62,071 nt of DNA, taken from positions 1 to 62,071 of the forward strand of contig PAAG01000017.1 in assembly GCA_002698785.1 (NCBI GenBank). The letters are read 5' to 3'. Origin of the DNA: Verrucomicrobiales bacterium (GTDB lineage: Bacteria; Verrucomicrobiota; Verrucomicrobiia; Verrucomicrobiales; DEV007). Below, one piece after another: positions 34,898 through 43,473 of this stretch. The notes below the pieces were generated by a model, which was given only the letters and a program-made list of their open reading frames with translations, made no database searches and was not told the origin of the DNA. Within the stretch, counting starts at the first letter, position 1, and every line of letters starts with the position of its first letter. The position numbers and the translations under genes are program-made.

Positions 34898-36133
34898 TTA
34901 CTTGAATCGAATATTCAAGTGACTGGTGTCAGCCTTAGATGGATCGGTAAGAGAGGTCGTCGTGATGCGGGAACGAAACTGACGCTCACGTGCTTTGACC
35001 CTTTTCTTCAGTCGTATCGTTCCACGGTAAATCGCGGTCTCGCCGGCTCCCAATTCTTTCGTGATTCCAGAAGCGAGAGTTGCTGGGGAAATTCTGCTTC
35101 CACCGATTTCAGTAAAGGTCATTTTGTAGCGGCGTTTTTGCTTCAGAAAATTTCCCGAACGCAGCAAAATCTGGTCAGTGTCGCTGCCGTCGTTTTCCAG
35201 TGAAAGAAAGAACTTCGTAGTTTTGTCTCTTGAAGCGCGATCGCGCAGAGTTTGGATAGCAAGCTGTCGGTTAGAATAGATTTGGTTCCCCTTGTGCACG
35301 GCTGGATTGAATTTTTTCCCGACCCTGAGGTCTGGTTGGTAGGCAGCAATTGTCGAGTTTGTTCCTCGAATCTGGTAGGAGTTAGGGAGGTCATCGTAGC
35401 TGGGATCGGTGGCCACGGTATTGCCGATAGATATTGAGAATGGCTGATCGCCATCTGCGACCCCATCATCTTGCCCGGTGATAGTAACCACTACCGGTGT
35501 TGTGCTGTCCATGACGACAGTGGCCGTCGTCCCTGGTGAATCCATTCCAGTAGAAATAAGAACCTCATCGGGATCATTCGACGTAAGCTCAACCGAAACG
35601 GTGCCTGAAGATGGAGTGCTGGAAAGGCGGACCGTGAAAGTCGAGGTGGTCCCGTCCTCGTCGGTTTCATGATTCTGATAGTTGGAAAAGATGATGGTAG
35701 AGATGCCTTCGGTATTGATGTTCGTGACGTTTACTGATGGAACAGGAGCGCCGTCAAAGTTCGTACCGGTGGCATCTACTGTGCCAGAGATCGAATACAT
35801 CACGTCCCCGTCGTTTCCATCGCCACTGGCTCCAGGATTTACGGTTACCGTCTGGGGGATATCCCAGTCAGCAGGGGTAAATGTGAGGTTTGCGTTAGAA
35901 AGACTCCCTTCCGTTAAATCTCCAGATGAGAAGTTTACATCTACAGATCCATCCGGAACTTCGCTTAGCGTCACTTCAAAGGTGGCTGATTCGCCGTCTT
36001 CAGTCGTGACGAGAGACGATTCGCTGAGAACGACACTCGTGCCGGGTAGCGCGGTGGCTTCAGGAAGAATGAAAAAGCTTAAGGAGCAAAGAGTCAAACT
36101 TCCAACAATGCGGTATATGGATGGCAACATCAT
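34898..36133 (-). CDS. Secreted Calx-beta-like repeat protein
   Basis: 411 residues with a signal peptide (FILPEATALPG region). Two Calx-beta/cadherin-like blocks are visible: VVLSESSLVTTEDGESATFE to PQTVTVNPGA, and a second with TIIFSNYQNHETDEDGTTST to VVVTITGQDDG. The runs GDGNDGD and DEDGTTS look like calcium-binding acidic loops. The C-terminal ~130 residues (QPDLRVGKKFNPAVHKGNQI onward) form a separate beta-rich domain often seen in Verrucomicrobia secreted proteins. A surface-adhesion or matrix role is inferred. The promoter region upstream (36134-36190) is very AT-rich. Confidence 0.75.
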   Translation of the reverse strand: MMLPSIYRIVGSLTLCSLSFFILPEATALPGTSVVLSESSLVTTEDGESATFEVTLSEVPDGSVDVNFSSGDLTEGSLSNANLTFTPADWDIPQTVTVNPGASGDGNDGDVMYSISGTVDATGTNFDGAPVPSVNVTNINTEGISTIIFSNYQNHETDEDGTTSTFTVRLSSTPSSGTVSVELTSNDPDEVLISTGMDSPGTTATVVMDSTTPVVVTITGQDDGVADGDQPFSISIGNTVATDPSYDDLPNSYQIRGTNSTIAAYQPDLRVGKKFNPAVHKGNQIYSNRQLAIQTLRDRASRDKTTKFFLSLENDGSDTDQILLRSGNFLKQKRRYKMTFTEIGGSRISPATLASGITKELGAGETAIYRGTIRLKKRVKARERQFRSRITTTSLTDPSKADTSHLNIRFK

Positions 36134-36250
36134 AGGCCACCAACTTCAATTAATTTATAATAATTACAATAAAAATATTATTTATATTTCAGTTGTGTGT
36201 CCTATATCTGAAGAAGGCAAGGGGATCGGGGCGGAACCTGAGAGATTCTC

Positions 36251-36586
36251 TTAGTCAGTAGCTGCCCAGGTTGGTGAGGGCCAGTCGCGGTGCTGGGTCC
36301 TCACTGAGGAGACTTTGTGGTCTTTGTATTCTACCACCAGCTTCCACTCTCTCAGGGCGATTCGTTTGGTGGTGGTGGCGATACTTGTGTCGACGTAGGT
36401 GGGATCGTGCTTTGTCGATTCTACGGTAAGGTTGGGGATGAGCCGCTTTGCCTGAATTTCAGGCACGCCGGGGGAAAGCGCTTTCCAGTTTGAAGGTATC
36501 ATCACCGAAGTGCCGCGAGTGAGTGCGACATACAAGCCGATGATAACTACTACAAAGAGAAGGGTCCGAGTGAATGGGCTTTTCAT
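36251..36586 (-). CDS. Small membrane-anchored protein, unknown function
   Basis: 111 residues. The N-terminal helix (TRTLLFVVVIIGLYVALT) is a signal anchor. The rest is a short soluble part with the stretches LIPNLTVESTKHDPTYVDTS and KRIALREWKLVVEYKDHKVS, which look like beta-strands. No family is recognised. It reads on the same strand as the Calx-beta gene, 117 bp upstream of it, but the intervening AT-rich promoter region makes a separate transcript likely. It is divergent from the deacetylase-like gene. Confidence 0.55.
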   Translation of the reverse strand: MKSPFTRTLLFVVVIIGLYVALTRGTSVMIPSNWKALSPGVPEIQAKRLIPNLTVESTKHDPTYVDTSIATTTKRIALREWKLVVEYKDHKVSSVRTQHRDWPSPTWAATD

Positions 36587-36667
36587 TTCTTCTACTTAAG
36601 AATGCCAGAGTGAGTGAGGTGAGTAAAGGCGGGGGTTTTCGCGAAAAGGGTGGTTCCTGCGCGCATC

Positions 36668-36696
36668 TTGTCATTGGCTGTGTATTCGACTACATA
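36668..36696 (+). promoter_or_regulatory. Promoter of deacetylase-like gene, possibly nearly leaderless
   Basis: TTGTCA (36668-36673), a 17-bp spacer and TACATA (36691-36696) form a good promoter. The expected start of transcription (~36703) is only about 2 bp before the ATG at 36705, and no Shine-Dalgarno sequence is seen there. The mRNA may be leaderless. Confidence 0.45.
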
Positions 36697-36704
36697 TTTT
36701 AGTA

Positions 36705-37454
36705 ATGAAGTCCCTTTTTGCGTTTCTCTTCTTTGCTATTTCATCAATCGCTGCAGCAGAGCAGCCTCAGGTCATCATTTTGAAACTGGACGATGTGGTC
36801 TCGGCAGGATTGAGCAGTGGCCCCGTTCATCATCGTTGGCAAAAGGTCGCAGACTATCTCAAAGAGAATCAGATCAAAGGTTCGTTTGGTATCATTACGG
36901 AATCTCTGGAGGAGGATAATCCCCGCTTTTTCAAATGGATCACAGATATCCAGGATGAAGGTTTGATTGAATTCTGGTTGCACGGGTACAAGAGACGGTC
37001 GGCGGAAGATTCGGGCGAATTTGAGAGCGGAACTGCCGCCGAGCAGCAGGCGATTCTGGAACGAGGGGCGCAGTTGGCTCGCGAGAAACTCGGATTCGAG
37101 CTGGTAGCTTTCGGCCCTCACTGGAGCGGTACGACCGAAGCTACTGACGAAGCGCTCGAAGCCGTCCCCAGTATCAAGATCTGGCTATACGGACCGAAAG
37201 AGCCAAAGCATTTCTCTCGTCTCAGTTTGGATCGGGTTCTTGCTCTGGAGAATCCAACCTTTGTTCCCGATCCGGAGAAATTCAAAGCGACCTATGAAGA
37301 GCGTGCCGCCGATCGGGATGTGTTGGTCCTGCAGGGGCATCCTGCGCAATGGGACGAGAAACGCTGGGAAGGGTTTCTTGAGATCATCGCCTTTTTGAAG
37401 TCAAAGAATGTGGTGTTTATGACTCCGTCTGAGTATTTGGCGACGGTCGAGTAG
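36705..37454 (+). CDS. Secreted polysaccharide-deacetylase-like protein
   Basis: 249 residues with a signal peptide (MKSLFAFLFFAISSIAAAEQ). The deacetylase fold is suggested by VIILKLDDVVSAG (the 'DD' metal motif), KGSFGIITESLEED, IEFWLHGYKRR (the motif His), FGPHWSGTTEATDEAL and DVLVLQGHPAQWDEKRWEGF. The usual HxxxH pair of NodB enzymes is not complete. It is closer to DUF2334-type or atypical polysaccharide deacetylases, and its substrate could be a carbohydrate. It is followed after about 43 bp by the sirtuin gene, possibly in one transcript. Confidence 0.75.
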   Translation: MKSLFAFLFFAISSIAAAEQPQVIILKLDDVVSAGLSSGPVHHRWQKVADYLKENQIKGSFGIITESLEEDNPRFFKWITDIQDEGLIEFWLHGYKRRSAEDSGEFESGTAAEQQAILERGAQLAREKLGFELVAFGPHWSGTTEATDEALEAVPSIKIWLYGPKEPKHFSRLSLDRVLALENPTFVPDPEKFKATYEERAADRDVLVLQGHPAQWDEKRWEGFLEIIAFLKSKNVVFMTPSEYLATVE

Positions 37455-37497
37455 GTGCGTTTGCAATTTTAACCGAAGGGGGATCGACGACAGAAAG

Positions 37498-38220
37498 ATG
37501 TCAGCGAAAATAGATCCTAACAAAATAGTGATTTTTACCGGCGCAGGAATCAGTGCCGAGAGTGGAATCGCTACGTATCGTGATCCCGAAGGCGAGTGGC
37601 AGAAGGTCAATCCCGACGAGGTCGCTTCAGCAGGTGCCTGGGCGAAAAATCCGCAGAGAGTTCTCGAATTTTTCAATGCGCGAATGGAGTCCGTCCTGCA
37701 GGCTGAACCTAATGCGGCGCATATTGCGATCGCGGAACTGGAAACTGATTTCGATGTCGCTGTTATCACGCAGAATGTCGATGATCTTCATGAGCGTGCA
37801 GGATCGAAAAATGTTATTCATCTCCACGGAGAGATTCTCAGTGCTCGCTACGGAGAAGGCGGTGCAATAGTTCAGAATCGAAATGGGGAGCCGATCCGAT
37901 GGGGAGATATGGATGAAGAGGGGCGGCAGTTGCGGCCGGATGTTGTTTTCTTCGGTGAGGATATGAAGCATCGAGAAGAGGCTATTGATCATTTGAAAAC
38001 TGCCGCTCGAGTTCTTGTGGTAGGGACTTCGTTGCAGGTCTATCCGGCTGCGGGGCTTCTAAAGAAGGCGAGATTCCATGCTGAGAAGGTTCTCGTAGCA
38101 AAAGAGATTTTCGTGAAGCAGTATGGATTCCGACACCTACGCGGAAATGCAACCGATCTTGTTCCCGTAGTTTCTTCGCGTTGGCGAAAGGAAGCGGCTG
38201 CTCGTATCGATGATCCGTGA
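37498..38220 (+). CDS. cobB: NAD-dependent protein deacylase (sirtuin), cysteine-poor type
   Basis: 240 residues. NAD-binding motif GAGISAESGIATYRD (15-29), ITQNVDDLHERAGS and the catalytic His in VIHLHGEILS mark a Sir2-family enzyme, with LRPDVVFFGEDM and VVGTSLQVYPAAGL completing the pocket. The zinc-binding module between HGE and RPDVV carries no cysteines. This short Zn-less form is, to my knowledge, common in Bacteroidetes-like lineages. FNARM at the YxxR acyl-specificity position has Phe instead of Tyr. It probably removes acyl groups from lysines using NAD. The next gene overlaps its stop by 4 bp. Confidence 0.9.
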   Translation: MSAKIDPNKIVIFTGAGISAESGIATYRDPEGEWQKVNPDEVASAGAWAKNPQRVLEFFNARMESVLQAEPNAAHIAIAELETDFDVAVITQNVDDLHERAGSKNVIHLHGEILSARYGEGGAIVQNRNGEPIRWGDMDEEGRQLRPDVVFFGEDMKHREEAIDHLKTAARVLVVGTSLQVYPAAGLLKKARFHAEKVLVAKEIFVKQYGFRHLRGNATDLVPVVSSRWRKEAAARIDDP

Positions 38221-38642
38221 AGATTCCTGTGAACCGCATGAGTGACACCGAGCTTGAACTTTTCATCGAGTATCCTGTTGGGGCAGGGTCTGAAGAGTTC
38301 TTTGTGAGCTTTTCTGACTCTGCCAGTTTGGTGGGGTATCTGCGCGGAGATACCGCAATGCTTGCTGTATTCGAGCGGTTAGCAGTGGCATCGGGAGTGA
38401 AGCGTGGTCTTCCCCACGACGTATCAGATGCGGTAGAGGAAGCATTTCGAGGTTCGGAGTCTGAGATCGTCGATGAACCCTGCTGTGTTACAAAAACGGA
38501 GTGGGCCGAGCTTGTCGGCGAGCGAGGTCTTGATAGTGAAGAAATGAACCCTCTTCTGCAGTGCGCTTTGAGCTCTCTAAGCATTCTCTCTGAAGCGTAC
38601 GGGGACCGATGTCGGTTCGTTTTTTGGACTCACGAAGCATAG
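38217..38642 (+). CDS. Unknown protein coupled to the sirtuin
   Basis: 141 residues with a GTG start overlapping the sirtuin stop by 4 bp; an ATG at 38238 (134 residues) is the alternative. No signal peptide or membrane helix. Composition is soluble and acidic: ELELFIEYPVGAGSEEFFVS, ERLAVASGVKRGLPHDVSDA, EWAELVGERGLDSEEM. Three cysteines are present in the C-terminal half. No family is recognised. Translational coupling suggests that it works with the sirtuin, perhaps as a partner or substrate, but that is inference. The large ThuA gene starts 98 bp later. Confidence 0.6.
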   Translation: MKIPVNRMSDTELELFIEYPVGAGSEEFFVSFSDSASLVGYLRGDTAMLAVFERLAVASGVKRGLPHDVSDAVEEAFRGSESEIVDEPCCVTKTEWAELVGERGLDSEEMNPLLQCALSSLSILSEAYGDRCRFVFWTHEA

Positions 38643-38740
38643 CCTGACCGTGGGGGATTGGCAGATCCTGCACTTCCCCCTACCGCAAACCCGTGCTAGG
38701 ATCGACGTCCATTCTGGACGAAATCTCCTGACTGAAAACT

Positions 38741-41700
38741 ATGATGAAATCCCCAAACTTTGCGGTGCAGTGGGCACTGCTTCTCGTGGTGTCGGTTTTT
38801 GCCGTGGCATGTTTGACTCCTTTCGCCTCGGCGGATGAGAAACCCCTGAAAGCTCTCCTCGTTGCCGGTGGTTGCTGCCACGACTATGAAGGCCAGCACA
38901 AAGCGCTTTTCGAAGGTATTCAGGCCCGCGCGAATGTTCAGGTCGATGTCTGGTGGACGGATGATAAGTCAGTTGATCCTCCCCTGGATCTCTATGATGA
39001 TCCGAACTGGGCAGATGGCTACGACATCATCATTCACGACGAGTGTGCGGCGGGAAATAAGGACCTCAAAGTGATGAAGCACATCCTGGATGTGCACAAG
39101 ACCATCCCGGCGGTGCATCTCCATTGTGCGATGCACAGCTTTCGCAATGGCACCGACCAGTGGTTCAAGCACCTCGGGCTTCAGTCCAGCCGACATGGTC
39201 CTCGCAAGCCCATCGATATCGAGTTTGTCGACAAAGAACATCCCATCACAAAGACTCTCGAGAACTGGACTACGATTGATGAAGAACTCTACAACAACGT
39301 GGATGTGTTCGATGCGATTCCACTCGCTGTGGGGAAACAGATCGTGCCTGTCGATGGTAAGGATGTTGAGGAAGTCGCCATCGTTGTCTGGACAAATGAA
39401 TCACAAGGGGCAAAGAGCTTTTCCACGACGATAGGTCATACCACCGAGACAGTGGAGGATGCTCGCTATCTCGACCTTGTCACACGTGGGCTTCTCTGGG
39501 CAGCAGGGAAATTGAACGACGACTATCTTGGGAAGCCCTTCAAAAGTGAAAACAAAATCACTTTCGTAAAAGGCAAACCAAAGCCCGAGAAGAAACCTGC
39601 ACCGAAGAAACAGGCTGCTGTTCCTGCTCCGGCACCGAAGGATGCTACGCTCGCAGTTGTGACGGCCAGCAGCGAGGAGACCAACAAAGAGAACTTCATC
39701 TGGCAAGCGATCGATGGATCAAAAGACACTCGGTGGTGTGCGGCCAACAGCTCGAAGCCTCAGTGGATTCAATTGGAGTTTGAAAAGCCGGAGAGCCTGA
39801 CTGGTGCACAAATTGTGTGGGAAGGCGGAGGCGTCTATCAATACCGAATCGAAGGATCTAAAGACGGCAAGGAGTGGTCAGTTCTGACTGATGCGACAGA
39901 CAACAAGGCGGGTGGAAGCACGGAAGCGTCATTCACCGCAGACGGGATCCGCTTTGTCAAAGTGACCTGCACAGGCACGAGTGGAGGCTGGGCGAGCATT
40001 CGGGAGATTTCGCTGGGAGGTGTTTCTTCTCTCCATCCAAAGCTGGATGAAAAGCAGAAAGCGGTCGCTGAAAAGGCAGAGAAAGAAGCGAGTGACCCCT
40101 ATAAATCCGAGGGCAATAACAAACCCGAGATTGTGAAGCTCTCTCCGGAAGCGGAAGCTGAGATTTTGAAAGACGTCACCGTAGCCGATGGCTTTGAGGT
40201 GTCACTTTTCGCAAACTGGCAGACAGCGAACTATCCCGTTTACGTTGCGGCAGCACCCAACGGTGATCTATACGTATCGAGCGATGGGAACGGTTCCGTC
40301 GGTCGTGATCCGCACCGCGGTCGTGTCCTGCGACTTCGCGATACGGATGACGACGGACGGGCTGACGAGGTGAAAGAGTTCATCAAAGACATCGATGCTC
40401 CTCGCGGTCTCATCTGGGACAAGGATCGCTTGATCCTTCTTCACCCCCCTGACATCAGCGTACATATCGACCACGATCTGGATGGCATTGCGGACGAGTC
40501 GAAAACAATTGTCGAAGGAATCGCTTTTGGATTCGATCAGCGTCCTCCTGACCATACCACCAATGGTCTGGAAATGGGAATCGACGGCTGGGTTTACATT
40601 GCTGGCGGAGACTTTGGCTTTATGAATGCGAAAGGTTCGGACGGTCGCACTCTTCAGCATCGTGGCGGTGGGGTGATTCGCTTTCGTCCTGATGGATCGG
40701 GGCTGGAGTTGTTCGCGACGGGAACGAGAAACATTCTGGGAACACCGATGAGCCCTTTGCTCGACATCTTTGCTCGGGACAACACAAATGACGGAGGAGG
40801 CTGGGATGTGCGGTTCCATCATTTCAGCGGACTGGAAGACCACGGGTATCCGCGTCTCTACAAGAACTTCGGCGAAGAACATATTCAACCCCTGGCCGAC
40901 TACGGCGGCGGATCGGGTTGCGGTTCGGTTTACATTTCCGAGCCTGGATTTCCTGAAGAGTGGAACAATGCTCCATTCACTTGTGACTGGGGCACCGCTG
41001 CTTTGTGGAAACATACGGTAGAGCGAAAGGGCTCGACTTTCGTGGAGGTTACCGATCCTCAGCCACTCATCAAAATGACGCGCCCCACAGACGCAGATGT
41101 CGATGGCATGAGCCGCGTGTATCAGGCGAGCTGGAAAGGGCCTGCTACCTTTCGTTGGGCGGGTCCGGAGACAGGATACATCGTGCGTGTTTTTCCGAAA
41201 GGGTACACTCCGGAGCCACTACCTGACTTCGCGAAAATGAGCGACTCGGAATTGGTTTCTCTTCTGGATACCGAGAGCCACATCAGGAGACTGGCTGCTC
41301 AGCGCGAACTTCTTCGGCGTGATGCTTCAAGCGAAACAACAGAGGCACTTTTACAAGTCGCACAAGATAGTAAAAAGCAACTCGCTACCCGTGTCGCGGC
41401 GCTCTACGCGATTGGCCAGAGAGGAACGAGTAGTGATCAGAGTGAGGGTGTGATTAAGGATTTGCGCCAGTTGGCGTCTGATTCCGCTCTGGCGCCGTTC
41501 GCTATGCGTGCCCTGGGCGATATGGCGATTGATACTGTTACAGCAGGTAATAGCGGACCGGCACCGAGTGACTTGATTGTTCGAGGAATTCAGAGCGACG
41601 ATCCGAGAACCAAACTCGAAGCGATAGTCAGTGCTGCACGCCAGAAGCTCAGCGATGCCGCTCCTGCCATTTCTGATCAGCTCGGATCCGACGACCTCGT

Positions 41701-43222
41701 TCTGGCGCATACTGCATACCGTGCCCTTGCTTCACTCGGTGCTGCCGATGCTTGTTTTTCAGTTATTGAGTCGGACAAATCCAATGAGTCCGCAAAGAGG
41801 CACGCTGCGTTCGCATTGATGCGGATGCATGAAAAATCCGTGGTGGACCAAGTGATTGCAAAGTTGGGAGATGAAAAGCGGCCCAATGTCAGGCAGCACC
41901 TTCTCTCGGTTCTCTCTCGGCTCTACTACGTAGAAGCAAATTGGGAAGGCGATAGCTGGGGAACTCGCCCCGATACTCGCGGACCCTATTATCAGCTCGA
42001 TACCTGGAGCGAGTCGGACCGAATTCTAGCTGCTTTGAAAGAGAGACTTGCCAATGCTGATTCAGAAGAAGCGGCGTTTCTCGTGAAGGAGATGAACCGC
42101 AACCGGATCCAGTCCAACGATGCACTGAAAAAAGTCATCACCATGGCGAAAGAGGATGACTCTCTCGTTCCGGACGCCGTTTCTCAGATTGCCGCGGCCG
42201 AGGAAGTTCCTGCGGATGGTATCCCGATTTTGCTCAAGGCGGCTGCTAATCCGGAGAGTTCGCCCGGAACACTCGCTGAATCGGTCGAGGGTCTCATGAA
42301 AACGGATCAGCCCGATGCTGTCTCAGTTTCTCTGGCGGCTCTCGCTGCCCTCGATAAAACGAAAGGCTCTAACAAAGATGTCGAACGAGGTCGCAACGGA
42401 TTTCTGAAGGCGTCGAAACTGGAGAATCATCACCTCGCTGTGGAGGAATATGCGGCCGCTCACCCTGACACTCGCGAAGGCCTGTGGGCGAACGCGGCCT
42501 TGATTGAGTTGGCTTCTCGAAAGACCGGAAGTCCCGAGTCGATCGACATGTCAGGCAAGGCGATCGACGAAGGGTGGAAAAATCCGGAACAGAAGAAGGC
42601 GCTCATGAAAGCGGCCGCTGAAATGCGTGTGCACTTTCTTGACGATCGTATCAAGGTTGCGGTGAACGATCCGGATAAAGGTGTGGCCGGCGTGGCAAAG
42701 TCGGCTGCCAATCGATTGAAGATCGATATCAGTAATACTGACAATACTCCCAAGATTGCTACCCTTTCACCCGAGCAGGCTCTTAAGCAGATCATCGAGA
42801 CAAAAGGGGATGTTGCCCTTGGAGAGGCTGTGTTTGCCCGTGCGACTTGTGTGGCTTGTCACACAGTGAACCAGGACGAGCCACAGAAAGGACCATACCT
42901 CGGGAATATTGCGCAGACCTATCAGCGCCCTCAACTGGTCGAGTCCGTGCTCGATCCAGGGAAGACGATAGCCCAGGGGTTTACGACGAACGTGATTTCG
43001 TTGAAAGATGGAACCACGCTGATGGGATTCGTCACGGATGAGACAGGCGATTCCGTTACTCTTCGAGATATTGCCTCGCAGGCTCACAGCTTCAAGAAAT
43101 CGGAAATTGAAAAGCGCGATACGCTACCGACTTCAATGATGCCTCCCGGGCTGCTGATGAATTTCTCCGTTAAGGAGGCGGCGAGCCTGTTCGATTATAT
43201 ACAGGCGTTGGCGAAGCAGTAG
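38741..43222 (+). CDS. ThuA / discoidin / PVC membrane-bound dehydrogenase / HEAT / cytochrome c fusion
   Basis: 1493 residues, exported (signal about 1-32). Domains in order: ThuA-like (about 37-270: KALLVAGGCCHDYEGQHKAL, VHLHCAMHSFRNGTDQW); a Lys/Ala/Pro linker; F5/8 type C discoidin-like carbohydrate-binding domain (IDGSKDTRWCAANSSKPQW); PVC dehydrogenase beta-propeller (VADGFEVSLFANWQ, YVAAAPNGDLYVSSDG, TDDDGRADEVKEF). A long HEAT-repeat region (about 840-1330) follows, then a C-terminal cytochrome c module with CVACHT and DPGKTIAQGFTTNVI. Such proteins are PVC hallmarks, thought to oxidise sugars in the periplasm and pass electrons to the haem. Monocistronic; a weak hairpin lies at 43265-43279. 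Confidence 0.9.
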   Translation: MMKSPNFAVQWALLLVVSVFAVACLTPFASADEKPLKALLVAGGCCHDYEGQHKALFEGIQARANVQVDVWWTDDKSVDPPLDLYDDPNWADGYDIIIHDECAAGNKDLKVMKHILDVHKTIPAVHLHCAMHSFRNGTDQWFKHLGLQSSRHGPRKPIDIEFVDKEHPITKTLENWTTIDEELYNNVDVFDAIPLAVGKQIVPVDGKDVEEVAIVVWTNESQGAKSFSTTIGHTTETVEDARYLDLVTRGLLWAAGKLNDDYLGKPFKSENKITFVKGKPKPEKKPAPKKQAAVPAPAPKDATLAVVTASSEETNKENFIWQAIDGSKDTRWCAANSSKPQWIQLEFEKPESLTGAQIVWEGGGVYQYRIEGSKDGKEWSVLTDATDNKAGGSTEASFTADGIRFVKVTCTGTSGGWASIREISLGGVSSLHPKLDEKQKAVAEKAEKEASDPYKSEGNNKPEIVKLSPEAEAEILKDVTVADGFEVSLFANWQTANYPVYVAAAPNGDLYVSSDGNGSVGRDPHRGRVLRLRDTDDDGRADEVKEFIKDIDAPRGLIWDKDRLILLHPPDISVHIDHDLDGIADESKTIVEGIAFGFDQRPPDHTTNGLEMGIDGWVYIAGGDFGFMNAKGSDGRTLQHRGGGVIRFRPDGSGLELFATGTRNILGTPMSPLLDIFARDNTNDGGGWDVRFHHFSGLEDHGYPRLYKNFGEEHIQPLADYGGGSGCGSVYISEPGFPEEWNNAPFTCDWGTAALWKHTVERKGSTFVEVTDPQPLIKMTRPTDADVDGMSRVYQASWKGPATFRWAGPETGYIVRVFPKGYTPEPLPDFAKMSDSELVSLLDTESHIRRLAAQRELLRRDASSETTEALLQVAQDSKKQLATRVAALYAIGQRGTSSDQSEGVIKDLRQLASDSALAPFAMRALGDMAIDTVTAGNSGPAPSDLIVRGIQSDDPRTKLEAIVSAARQKLSDAAPAISDQLGSDDLVLAHTAYRALASLGAADACFSVIESDKSNESAKRHAAFALMRMHEKSVVDQVIAKLGDEKRPNVRQHLLSVLSRLYYVEANWEGDSWGTRPDTRGPYYQLDTWSESDRILAALKERLANADSEEAAFLVKEMNRNRIQSNDALKKVITMAKEDDSLVPDAVSQIAAAEEVPADGIPILLKAAANPESSPGTLAESVEGLMKTDQPDAVSVSLAALAALDKTKGSNKDVERGRNGFLKASKLENHHLAVEEYAAAHPDTREGLWANAALIELASRKTGSPESIDMSGKAIDEGWKNPEQKKALMKAAAEMRVHFLDDRIKVAVNDPDKGVAGVAKSAANRLKIDISNTDNTPKIATLSPEQALKQIIETKGDVALGEAVFARATCVACHTVNQDEPQKGPYLGNIAQTYQRPQLVESVLDPGKTIAQGFTTNVISLKDGTTLMGFVTDETGDSVTLRDIASQAHSFKKSEIEKRDTLPTSMMPPGLLMNFSVKEAASLFDYIQALAKQ

Positions 43223-43264
43223 CGGATTTTCGAGGTCGGGCCATGAAATTCTCCACCTTGGTTG

Positions 43265-43279
43265 GGGCTTTCTAAGCCC
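43265..43279 (+). terminator. Weak hairpin after the ThuA fusion gene
   Basis: GGGCTT-tct-AAGCCC, about 43 bp after the stop, followed by a short GATATTCGATATT region. No T-run is present. It lies in the 251-bp gap before the P-type ATPase, which otherwise shows only small hairpins such as TGCAG-gatt-CTGCA. Confidence 0.4.
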
Positions 43280-43473
43280 GGATATTCGATATTACAGATT
43301 GTTGAGACCTTTCAACTTGCAAGGTTTAGCCATGCAGGATTCTGCACCTACGTCTAGGCGGTATGTTTTCGTTTTGAGGAATTCCCTGAACTTCAGAGGA
43401 TCGCAGATTTATTCCCCGTAGGAACTCTCATTGCTCGTAACAACAGTGGAGGAAACTGTAATCCGCTTTGTTT

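Noticed and set aside
37800-37960. Loss of sirtuin zinc cysteines as a mutation
   Set aside because: The whole module is smoothly shortened, as in other cysteine-free sirtuins I know from Bacteroidetes, so it is a subtype and not damage.
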